This document shows positions 1-7,384 of a stretch of 50,123 nt of DNA, one piece after another. How positions within the stretch are numbered: position 1 is the first letter of the stretch; every line of letters begins with the position of its first letter. This DNA comes from an uncultured Lachnospiraceae bacterium (lineage in GTDB: Bacteria > Bacillota > Clostridia > Lachnospirales > Lachnospiraceae): assembly GCA_900539175.1 (NCBI GenBank), contig UQAW01000021.1, positions 1 through 50,123 of the forward strand, read 5' to 3'. The translations under genes were made by a program, and so were the position numbers. Under the pieces are notes generated by a model. That model made no database searches. It saw only the letters and a list, made by a program, of their open reading frames with translations, and had not been told where the DNA came from.

Positions 1-75
1 AGGATTGCGGGAGCATGAAATGCGGAGCAATCCGTGTATCATAGGGGTCAAAATACCTTTTGACCCCAACATCAT
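1..75. repeat. Structured repeat, copy 1 (3' half, cut by window edge)
   Basis: This matches the right half of the element at 47700-47897. It holds the hairpin GGATTGC/GCAATCC (2-8 with 28-34), with an inner GCAT/ATGC pairing, followed by the terminal hairpin GGGGTCAAAA-TACC-TTTTGACCCC (44-53 with 58-67). In the full copy the same terminal stem reads AAGCGTC/GACGCTT, so both sides changed together. The 5' half must lie left of the window. It sits directly upstream of the polyamine-operon regulator. Confidence 0.8.
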
Positions 76-107
76 TGAAAGAATAAAGTGAAGGAGAAAT
101 GATACCA

Positions 108-665
108 ATGGAATCGGATTATGTGAACGCCCAGATAGGAAAAAAAATAAAAGATTTGCGAAACCGCAATGGGCTGACGCAGCAGGAACTTGCAGATCGA
201 ACGGAACTGACGAAGGGATTTATTTCGCAGCTGGAGCACGGGCAGGTTTCACCATCGGTAGTAACGCTGCTGAATTTGATTGAATGTCTGGGAACAACAG
301 CATCGGAATTTTTCAAAGAGGCGGTGGAGGAGCAGATTGTATTCACAGAGGAAGGTTTTTTTGAGAAAGTGGATGAGGTGGGAAACAGTATTCAGTGGAT
401 TGTGCCTACAGCCCAAAAGTATCAGATGGAACCGTTGTTGGTGGCAGTACAGCCTCATCAAAGTCTGGATGAGGATAAACCGCATGATGGAGAGGAATTC
501 GGATATGTGATTTCCGGAAAGTTGAATCTGTATCTCGGAGATCAGATCTACCATGTAAAAGCAGGAGAAAGCTTTTATTATCCTGCCAAACGCAAGCATC
601 GTATCGAAAATCCGGGCAGTCGTCCGGCAAAATTTATCTGGGTGAGTACACCGCCCATGTTCTGA
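108..665 (+). CDS. XRE-family regulator with C-terminal cupin domain, polyamine operon regulator
   Basis: An N-terminal helix-turn-helix of the Cro/C1 type (about residues 10-65, with GLTQQELADRTELTKGFISQLE) is followed by a cupin barrel (about 110-180, with the HDGEEFGYVISGKL and GESFYYPAKRKHRIENPG strands). This arrangement is that of PuuR-like regulators, in which the cupin senses a small molecule. The gene lies 40 bases before potA, and the same regulator-potABCD order is common in Clostridia, so control of polyamine uptake is the likely job. An in-frame ATG at 99 is only two bases after AAGGAG (91-96), so the ATG at 108 is preferred, giving 185 residues. The ligand, probably a polyamine, is inferred from context. 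Confidence 0.88.
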   Translation: MESDYVNAQIGKKIKDLRNRNGLTQQELADRTELTKGFISQLEHGQVSPSVVTLLNLIECLGTTASEFFKEAVEEQIVFTEEGFFEKVDEVGNSIQWIVPTAQKYQMEPLLVAVQPHQSLDEDKPHDGEEFGYVISGKLNLYLGDQIYHVKAGESFYYPAKRKHRIENPGSRPAKFIWVSTPPMF

Positions 666-705
666 TAAAAGAATCTGATTATTTTTACAGAAATGAGAGG
701 GAGCT

Positions 706-2148
706 ATGATGGAACAGAGAGAAAATATTATTGAATTAAAGCACATTACGAAGACTTTTGAGGATGGTTTTCATGCGGTAGAGGATTTTAATCTGGAAGT
801 AAAGCGTGGAGAATTCGTGACTTTTTTGGGTCCTTCCGGATGTGGAAAGACTACAACACTGCGAATGATCGCAGGTTTTGACATTCCAACGGAAGGTGAA
901 ATTCTGCTGAATGGAAAACCGATTACAGATCTGCCGCCCCATAAGCGGCCGATCAATACCGTGTTTCAGCGGTATGCCTTGTTTCCGCATATGAATATAT
1001 TTGATAATATCGCTTTTGGGCTGAAACAGAAGAAGGTATCCAAAGACGTAATAAAGAAAAAAGTGAAAAAAGTTCTGGAGCTGGTGGATCTGGAGGGCTT
1101 TGAAAACCGTAGGGTTTCCACCCTGTCCGGCGGTCAGCAGCAGCGGGTTGCCATTGCCAGAGCTGTGGTTAACGAACCGGAGATTCTGCTTTTGGATGAG
1201 CCATTGGGTGCGCTGGATTTAAAGATGAGAAAAGAGATGCAGCTTGAATTAAAGGCCATGCATAAGGAACTTGGCATTACCTTTATTTATGTGACCCATG
1301 ATCAGGAGGAAGCACTCACGATGTCGGATAAGATTGTGGTTATGTCTGAGGGGAAAACCCAGCAGATCGGTACGCCGGAGGATATCTACAATGAGCCGAA
1401 AAACGCCTTTGTAGCGGACTTTATCGGTGACAGTAATATTTTTAACGGCATTATGACAGGACATCTGAAGGTGCGCTTCTGCGGCGGTGAGTTTACATGT
1501 GTGGATGATGTGGAGGAAGGAACCCATATCACAGCAGTTGTCCGGCCGGAAGATGTGATATTGACAGCACCTCAGGAGGGAACCATTAAAGGCGTGGTTA
1601 CTTCTGTGATTTTCAAGGGAATGCATTATGAGATCGCAGTGGCATCAGGCAGGAATGAGATGGTGATTCAGTCTGTAAAATCGGCAAAACCGGGTGACTT
1701 TGTGGGTATGAAAGTGGAGCCGGATAATATTCATATTATGATTGCAGAGGATCATACCAATCTGTTTTCAGTGGAGATCAATAAAAATCACAGACTGGAA
1801 TATAATGGTATCGTTTTGAATACAAGTCTGACCAAAATTATTAAGGGCAGCAAACGAACAGAGAATGGAACACTGATCGATGCAGCGGGAGAAGAAATAG
1901 ATCAGAGTAAGATCCGGATCATGGCAGCAATCGGACCGAATGATATAAAACTGACGGATCATCAGGACGAAGGTCTGGTACAGGGATATATCAGTAATCT
2001 GATCTATAAAGGTGACCATTACAGTTATGTAATACGTACGGATATGGGACAGGATTTTGTAGTAAATGATGAGGACCTGTGGAACATGGACGATCAGGTA
2101 GGATTGATCATGCCGGTAGAGAAAATGACTTTTTCGGTTAAGCGATAA
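706..2148 (+). CDS. potA: Spermidine/putrescine ABC transporter ATP-binding protein PotA
   Basis: This is the ATPase that powers polyamine import through PotB and PotC at the inner face of the membrane. The nucleotide-binding domain has a Walker A GPSGCGKT (42-49), signature LSGGQQQR (140-147), Walker B LLLDEP (161-166) and the switch histidine in YVTHDQEEA. The remaining 240 or so residues hold TOBE-type beta strands that appear to occur twice (about 265-355 and 365-480), which makes the protein about 100 residues longer than usual PotA proteins. AGGGAGCT precedes an ATGATG start, so 706 or 709 could be used. It is the second gene of the potABCD run, 13 bases before potB. Confidence 0.93.
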   Translation: MMEQRENIIELKHITKTFEDGFHAVEDFNLEVKRGEFVTFLGPSGCGKTTTLRMIAGFDIPTEGEILLNGKPITDLPPHKRPINTVFQRYALFPHMNIFDNIAFGLKQKKVSKDVIKKKVKKVLELVDLEGFENRRVSTLSGGQQQRVAIARAVVNEPEILLLDEPLGALDLKMRKEMQLELKAMHKELGITFIYVTHDQEEALTMSDKIVVMSEGKTQQIGTPEDIYNEPKNAFVADFIGDSNIFNGIMTGHLKVRFCGGEFTCVDDVEEGTHITAVVRPEDVILTAPQEGTIKGVVTSVIFKGMHYEIAVASGRNEMVIQSVKSAKPGDFVGMKVEPDNIHIMIAEDHTNLFSVEINKNHRLEYNGIVLNTSLTKIIKGSKRTENGTLIDAAGEEIDQSKIRIMAAIGPNDIKLTDHQDEGLVQGYISNLIYKGDHYSYVIRTDMGQDFVVNDEDLWNMDDQVGLIMPVEKMTFSVKR

Positions 2149-2161
2149 GGAGGGGGATAAG

Positions 2162-2956
2162 ATGGGGAAAATTTCATTTTCCAGAAAAAGTCTGGGTATC
2201 CCCTATGCGCTTTTTCTGGTGCTATTTGTAGTTGCGCCGCTGTTTGTACTGATTTATTATGCATTTACCAATGGACAGGGGCAGTTTACGCTTGCGAACA
2301 TGACCGGTTTTTTTGCAAATCCGAATACCTTGGGAACGTTGTGCTACAGCTTTGCGATTTCAATGACAACTACGGCTATGTGTCTTATGCTGGCTTATCC
2401 AACGGCTTATATTCTGGCAAAGAGTAGATTGAAAGCGAAATCTGTAATTGTGATGATTTTTATTATGCCGATGTGGATCAACTTTTCTTTGCGGATCACG
2501 GCACTGAAAGAGATACTTACGTTGATTGAGGGCAATCTGGCATATTATCCCTTTTTGAATGCAGTGATTGGCATGACCTATGATTTTCTGCCCTTTATGA
2601 TTCTGCCGATTTATAATACACTTATAAAGCTGGATGAATCTTTGCTGGAAGCGGCTAGGGATTTGGGGGCAAGTGAAACGGAAGCATTTTTGAAGGTAAC
2701 GCTGCCGCTTTCTGTACCGGGAATCATCAGCGGCATTGCCATGGTATTTTTACCTGCCATGACCAACTATGTAGTATTGGATATGCTGTATAACAGTACT
2801 TATATTATGGGCAGCCTGATCGGCAGCTACTTTGCGGCATATAATTGGAACGGCGGTTCTATGATTGCGCTGATTCTGCTGGCAATTATTTGTCTGTTTA
2901 CACTGCTGAACAGAGGGTCGGAAGAAGAAAATCCGAGAGGAGGTGCACTGCTATGA
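2162..2956 (+). CDS. potB: Spermidine/putrescine ABC transporter permease PotB
   Basis: This integral membrane permease has six predicted membrane segments and, in the cytoplasmic loop, the EAA motif that contacts the ATPase (EAARDLGASETEAFLKVTLP). Its 264 residues are normal for the family. A strong AAGGAGG lies before the ATG. Its stop overlaps the potC start as ATGA (2953-2956), which implies translational coupling and a heterodimeric PotB-PotC channel. It opens with GIPYALFLVLFVVAPLFVLI, a typical first transmembrane helix. Confidence 0.93.
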   Translation: MGKISFSRKSLGIPYALFLVLFVVAPLFVLIYYAFTNGQGQFTLANMTGFFANPNTLGTLCYSFAISMTTTAMCLMLAYPTAYILAKSRLKAKSVIVMIFIMPMWINFSLRITALKEILTLIEGNLAYYPFLNAVIGMTYDFLPFMILPIYNTLIKLDESLLEAARDLGASETEAFLKVTLPLSVPGIISGIAMVFLPAMTNYVVLDMLYNSTYIMGSLIGSYFAAYNWNGGSMIALILLAIICLFTLLNRGSEEENPRGGALL

Positions 2957-3756
2957 TGAAAAAGATCTGGAAAAGCTTTGTAATCGTATTTGTTCTGTTA
3001 TTTTTATATCTGCCGATTTTGATTCTGGCAGTGTATAGTTTTACGGATGCTGCTCAGATTGGAGCAATCCGTGGATTTTCTCTGAATAATTATATCACGT
3101 TGTTTACGACACCTGAGCTGCGGGATATGATTCTTGGAACCATAGTGCTGGCATTTTCTTCTGCGGTAATTGCAACGATACTTGGTACCGTTGGAGCAAT
3201 TGGTTCTTTTTACAGCGGGAAAAAAGTATCTTCAGCAATTTCTACGATGAATCAGGTTCCGGTAGTAAACGCAGATGTGGTGACCGGATTCTCTGTCTGT
3301 ATTTTGCTGGTTGTCGTATTCGGAGTCAGCAAAGATACGTTTGTGCCGTTGATTGTGGGACATGTAACGCTATGTGCACCCTTTGTATTTTTATCCGTTG
3401 TTCCGAAACTGAAACAGATGGATTCCAGTATTTATGAGGCGGCGCTGGATTTAGGCGCAACGCCGGCTGCGGCGCTTTGGAAAATTGTAATTCCTCAGAT
3501 CCTGCCGGGCGTTGCATCGGGATTTGCGCTGGCAATTACGCTCTCGCTGGATGATTATTTTGTGGCGACCTATACGAAGCCGGCTACCTTTGATACCATC
3601 AGTACTTATGTGGTAAATGCCACAAAAGGCTCCCAGACTACGATCAAGACAGCTCTGTGGGCGCTGTCTACAGTGATTTTTCTGGTGGTCATCCTGTTTG
3701 TGGTACTGATGAATCTGCGGGCGAATACTGAGAAGTCAGAAAGGGCAGGAGTATGA
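2953..3756 (+). CDS. potC: Spermidine/putrescine ABC transporter permease PotC
   Basis: This is the second permease of the polyamine importer, with an EAA loop (EAALDLGATPAAALWKIVIP) and six hydrophobic segments. A longer open frame exists upstream from 2845, but it runs inside potB out of frame. The ATG at 2953 (or 2956) follows an AGGAGG in the end of potB and forms an ATGA overlap, giving 267 residues, the usual PotC length. The same ATGA arrangement links it to potD at 3753, so potB, potC and potD look translationally coupled. Confidence 0.92.
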   Translation: MMKKIWKSFVIVFVLLFLYLPILILAVYSFTDAAQIGAIRGFSLNNYITLFTTPELRDMILGTIVLAFSSAVIATILGTVGAIGSFYSGKKVSSAISTMNQVPVVNADVVTGFSVCILLVVVFGVSKDTFVPLIVGHVTLCAPFVFLSVVPKLKQMDSSIYEAALDLGATPAAALWKIVIPQILPGVASGFALAITLSLDDYFVATYTKPATFDTISTYVVNATKGSQTTIKTALWALSTVIFLVVILFVVLMNLRANTEKSERAGV

Positions 3757-5258
3757 TGAAAAAGAGTATCAATAGAATACTTGCGGTATTTTTGAGCAGT
3801 AGTATGCTGTGTACGGGGCTTACGGAAGTGGCGGCAGCGGAGCACGGGATGGGGACGAATGTGCCGGAAGTGACCTTAAGAGTTTGTAATTGGGAAGAAT
3901 ATATTGATCTGGGCGATTGGGATGAAGAAGAGACGATCGATCTGGAAAGCGGCGATATCATAGGTGAAAACTCTATGGTGGAGGATTTTGAGAAGTGGTA
4001 TTATGAGACTTATGGTATCAAGGTAAAGGTAGAGTATTCTACCTTTGGAACAAATGAAGACCTTTATAATATGCTTACACTGGGAGATGTCTATGATTTA
4101 GTCTGTCCATCGGAATATATGATTATGAAGCTGATGGCAGAGAAACAACTGGTGCCGTTGTCAGAAGGTTTTTTTGATACGGCGGATGAAAATAATTACT
4201 ATATAAATGGTGTGTCGCCTTATATTCGTTCGATTTTTGAGGAGAATGAAATAGAAGGAGAGACGTGGGCCAAATATGCTGCCGGTTATATGTGGGGGGT
4301 TACCGGAATTGTTTACAATCCAGAACTGGTAACGGAAGCGGATGCCTCCAGTTGGAAAATACTGAACGACCCGGCTTATTACCGTCAGATCACCATCAAA
4401 GATAATGTGCGTGATTCTTATTTTGCGTCTATAGGTGCCCTGAAGTCAGACTTGCTGACATCAGAGCAATTTCGGCAGGATCCGGATTATTCAAAAAATC
4501 TGGAAGAGGAGATGAACGATACATCTCCAGAGACAATTGCATTGGTGCAGGATTATCTGCAGGATGTGAAGAAAAATGCCTATTCCTTTGAAACAGATTC
4601 CGGAAAAGCAGATATGGTGACCGGGAAAGTGGCTGCCAATTATCAGTGGTCCGGGGATGCAGTATATACGATGGATCAGGCGGATGAGGATGACTTTACA
4701 CTGGCTTTTGCGGTACCGGAGGAATCTACCAATATTTATTTTGACGGCTGGGTAATGCTGAAAAGAGGGATCGGCCAGGACGCAGAAAAACAACATGCGG
4801 CGGAGGCATTTATCAACTTTAATTCCAGAGCAGACAACGTCATCCGTAATATGTATTATATCGGTTATACCTCGGTTATTTCCGGAGGCGAGGACGGGCG
4901 TATTTTTGAATATGCCGACTGGTGCTATGGAGCGGAGGAAGAGGAAGAAGATGTGACAGATTACGACATCGCATATTTCTTTACGGAAGATGAAGGCAGT
5001 AAGGATTATATTATCACGGCGCCTGTCGAACAGATAAACCGACAACTATTTGCCCAGTATCCAACGCAGGAAGCCATTGAAAGATCCTCGATCATGATAT
5101 ACTTTAATAAGGAGCAGAATGAAGCAATCAATCAAATGTGGATCAGTGTCCGGTGCTTTAACATCTATGATGTGCCGGCATGGGCGTGGGTTCTGGCTGT
5201 GTGTATCATTGCTGTACTGGCAGTTTTTATGCTTCAAAATGCGAAAGGAAGACGATAA
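3753..5258 (+). CDS. potD: Polyamine ABC transporter substrate-binding protein PotD, probably membrane-tethered at its C-terminus
   Basis: This is the extracytoplasmic binding protein that delivers polyamine to PotBC. An N-terminal signal peptide (about 1-29, ending near VAAAEHG) is followed by the PotD-type start LRVCNWEEYID and a periplasmic-binding fold. There is no lipobox cysteine. Instead the C-terminus carries one hydrophobic helix (about 474-497, WAWVLAVCIIAVLAVFML) and a basic tail, so tethering by a transmembrane anchor is inferred. At 501 residues it is clearly longer than the usual 350 or so; an acidic stretch (GAEEEEEDVTDYD, about 390-402) is part of the excess. It overlaps potC by four bases. 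Confidence 0.9.
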   Translation: MMKKSINRILAVFLSSSMLCTGLTEVAAAEHGMGTNVPEVTLRVCNWEEYIDLGDWDEEETIDLESGDIIGENSMVEDFEKWYYETYGIKVKVEYSTFGTNEDLYNMLTLGDVYDLVCPSEYMIMKLMAEKQLVPLSEGFFDTADENNYYINGVSPYIRSIFEENEIEGETWAKYAAGYMWGVTGIVYNPELVTEADASSWKILNDPAYYRQITIKDNVRDSYFASIGALKSDLLTSEQFRQDPDYSKNLEEEMNDTSPETIALVQDYLQDVKKNAYSFETDSGKADMVTGKVAANYQWSGDAVYTMDQADEDDFTLAFAVPEESTNIYFDGWVMLKRGIGQDAEKQHAAEAFINFNSRADNVIRNMYYIGYTSVISGGEDGRIFEYADWCYGAEEEEEDVTDYDIAYFFTEDEGSKDYIITAPVEQINRQLFAQYPTQEAIERSSIMIYFNKEQNEAINQMWISVRCFNIYDVPAWAWVLAVCIIAVLAVFMLQNAKGRR

Positions 5259-5308
5259 GCGAGGGGAAGGTAAGGTTAAAAGAATGGACTCAGTGGAGGA
5301 ATGACAGG

Positions 5309-5845
5309 ATGTCCGAATATAGAAAAGTGAATGAAAAAGAGTATCTGATTATAAAATTATTAGGAAAGGGAAAAGGTGGATATTCCTATCTGGCTTCCGA
5401 TGGAACCAGACAGTACGTGTTGAAACAAATTCACCATGAACCCTGCGATTATTATCAGTTCGGCAACAAGATTGAGGCTGAAAAAAAGGATTATGAACGT
5501 CTGAGAAGTACGGGGATCAGAATGCCGAAGATGCTCGCCCTTGATGAAAACAAGGAAAGGATTCTGAAAGAATATATCGAAGGACCAACGATATATGATC
5601 TGATTTTGAACGATAAAATGAAAGACGACTATATTGCACAAGTTAAGGAGATGTGCAGGAAATTGTATCCTATGGGAATCAATATTGATTATTTTCCAAC
5701 AAATTTTGTCGTACAGGGGGACGAGATTTATTATATCGATTTTGAGTGCAATAACTATATGGAGGAATGGAATTTTGAAAACTGGGGAATCAAATATTGG
5801 TCGAAAACGCCTGAGTTCCTGCAGTATGCAGAAGAACATCCGTAA
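5309..5845 (+). CDS. Small protein-kinase-like (APH/RIO-type) protein, substrate unknown
   Basis: The 178 residues form a minimal kinase fold. There is a glycine loop LGKGKGGYSYLA (18-29), an ATP-anchoring lysine in VLKQI (K39), a helix-C glutamate (E56 or E58), a hinge EYIEG (88-92), a catalytic-loop equivalent NIDYFPTNFV (D127, N132) and a metal-binding DFE (144-146). The pattern D-x4-N then DFE instead of DFG resembles aminoglycoside/choline kinases and Bud32/RIO kinases more than Hanks-type Ser/Thr kinases. A longer frame from 5180 overlaps potD and is rejected: the ATG at 5309 has GGAGG and ACAGG just upstream. It follows potD by 50 bases and may be co-transcribed. No substrate can be named. 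Confidence 0.72.
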   Translation: MSEYRKVNEKEYLIIKLLGKGKGGYSYLASDGTRQYVLKQIHHEPCDYYQFGNKIEAEKKDYERLRSTGIRMPKMLALDENKERILKEYIEGPTIYDLILNDKMKDDYIAQVKEMCRKLYPMGINIDYFPTNFVVQGDEIYYIDFECNNYMEEWNFENWGIKYWSKTPEFLQYAEEHP

Positions 5846-5908
5846 TGCCTGGCGTTGCTGTATGGGTATTGAATGATCATAAAATGTTAAGAAGCGGATG
5901 TAGTTGTT

Positions 5909-7288
5909 ATGAAGCATAAGTTTAAAAATAGGACAAGGGAGAATGAGGGAGCAACGGGAGGAGATTTAACCAGTGGACCGGTTATGCAGACCATGCTGTG
6001 TTTTGCCATTCCGATGATTCTGGGCAATATCCTGCAGCAGTTTTATAATGTGGCCGATACTTTAATCGTAGGGCGTTTTCTGGGATCGGATGCTCTGGCA
6101 GCAGTGGGTTCTTCTTTTACACTGATGACTTTTTTGACTTCTGTTTTATTGGGGCTTTGTATGGGAAGCGGTGCTGTATTTTCCATTTGTTTTGGGAGAC
6201 AAGATGATAAAGGTCTGAAAGAAGGAATGTGGGCATCCTTTTTGCTGACGGCGTTTCTTGCTGTTATATTAAATATTCTTGCGTTTGCAGGTATGGATGG
6301 AATTCTTCTTTTTTTACAGGTGCCAGGGGAGATACAGGGATTGATGAGGGAGTATTTGAGTATTATTTTCTGTGGTATTGGCGCATCCTTTTTGTATAAT
6401 TATTTTTCATCTCTTTTGCGTGCAATCGGTAATTCGGTGGTTCCGCTGGCGTTTCTTGCAGTTTCTGCCGCACTGAATATTGTGTTGGATCTTTGGTTTG
6501 TTTTGGGGATGCACTGGGGGGTGGCAGGGGCGGCAAAAGCGACCGTGATCGCACAGTATATATCCGGAATCGGAATTGCAGGATATACCTGGCTGAAATT
6601 TCCCGGGCTTCGTATCACACGAGAACACTGCCGCGTGCGTTGGAATTGTATGAAAGAGATTGTAAATTTTTCCATATTGACCTGCGTACAGCAATCAGTC
6701 ATGAATCTGGGGATTTTGATGGTGCAGGGCCTGGTCAACAGTTTTGGACCGGTCATTATGGCCGCCTTTGCGGCAGCCGTGAAGATTGATTCCTTTGCCT
6801 ACATGCCGGTACAGGACTTTGGAAATGCGTTCTCGACATTCATTGCCCAGAATTATGGCGCAAAACAAGAGGGGCGTATGCGTGCAGGACTGAAAGCTGC
6901 TGTTCTTGTTTCCGTTGTTTTTTGTGTTATAATCTCTGCAGGTGTATGGGTATTTGCCCGCCCTTTGATGATGCTGTTTGTAAATGCAAAAGAGACGGCA
7001 ATTATTGCAGAAGGAGTGCGCTATCTTCGTATTGAAGGGGCGTTTTACTGTGGAATCGGGTGTCTGTTCCTGTTATACGGATTGTATCGGGCGATTGGAA
7101 GACCGGGGATGTCTGTGATACTTACCGTTATTTCACTGGGGACTCGTGTGGTGTTGGCTTATGTGCTTTCTTCTGTACCGGCTTTTGGAGTGACAGGAAT
7201 TTGGTGGGCGGTGCCAATCGGTTGGTTTTTGGCAGACAGTGTGGGACTGTTTTATTACAAGGTTCTACAACCTTACAGTGAGAAATAA
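5909..7288 (+). CDS. MATE-family multidrug/toxin efflux transporter
   Basis: This polytopic membrane protein of 459 residues has about twelve hydrophobic segments. It has the family's N-terminal pattern: LTSGPVMQTMLCFAIPMILGN, then QQFYNVADTLIVGRFLGSDALAAVGSS. Such proteins export cationic compounds using sodium or proton gradients. The second half repeats the fold (from about residue 245, FSILTCVQQSVMNLGILMVQG). The ribosome site before the ATG is weak. The substrate cannot be read from sequence. The gene ends 96 bases from the convergent toxin gene, separated by a perfect inverted repeat. Confidence 0.9.
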   Translation: MKHKFKNRTRENEGATGGDLTSGPVMQTMLCFAIPMILGNILQQFYNVADTLIVGRFLGSDALAAVGSSFTLMTFLTSVLLGLCMGSGAVFSICFGRQDDKGLKEGMWASFLLTAFLAVILNILAFAGMDGILLFLQVPGEIQGLMREYLSIIFCGIGASFLYNYFSSLLRAIGNSVVPLAFLAVSAALNIVLDLWFVLGMHWGVAGAAKATVIAQYISGIGIAGYTWLKFPGLRITREHCRVRWNCMKEIVNFSILTCVQQSVMNLGILMVQGLVNSFGPVIMAAFAAAVKIDSFAYMPVQDFGNAFSTFIAQNYGAKQEGRMRAGLKAAVLVSVVFCVIISAGVWVFARPLMMLFVNAKETAIIAEGVRYLRIEGAFYCGIGCLFLLYGLYRAIGRPGMSVILTVISLGTRVVLAYVLSSVPAFGVTGIWWAVPIGWFLADSVGLFYYKVLQPYSEK

Positions 7289-7305
7289 GATGAGGTATTT
7301 TCCAG

Positions 7306-7349
7306 ACTATGGAGGTGCTGTACGAAATCCAGTACAGCACCTCCATAGT
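7306..7349. repeat. Perfect 18-bp inverted repeat between convergent genes
   Basis: The arms ACTATGGAGGTGCTGTAC (7306-7323) and GTACAGCACCTCCATAGT (7332-7349) are exact reverse complements with an 8-base spacer. It lies in the 96-base gap between the MATE gene (+) and the toxin B gene (-). It can fold identically on both transcripts, but neither side is followed by a T-tract, so it is not a classical intrinsic terminator. It could act as a bidirectional termination or 3'-end protection hairpin. Confidence 0.85.
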
Positions 7350-7384
7350 GGCATTGGTTGCTCATGCGGTTATTAGCATCAAAT

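Noticed and set aside
5180..5308. Longer start for the kinase-like protein
   Set aside because: The extension lies inside potD in another frame and has no ribosome site; ATG at 5309 does.
7306..7349. Classical intrinsic terminator
   Set aside because: The stem is perfect, but there is no T-tract on either strand, so it is listed as an inverted repeat.
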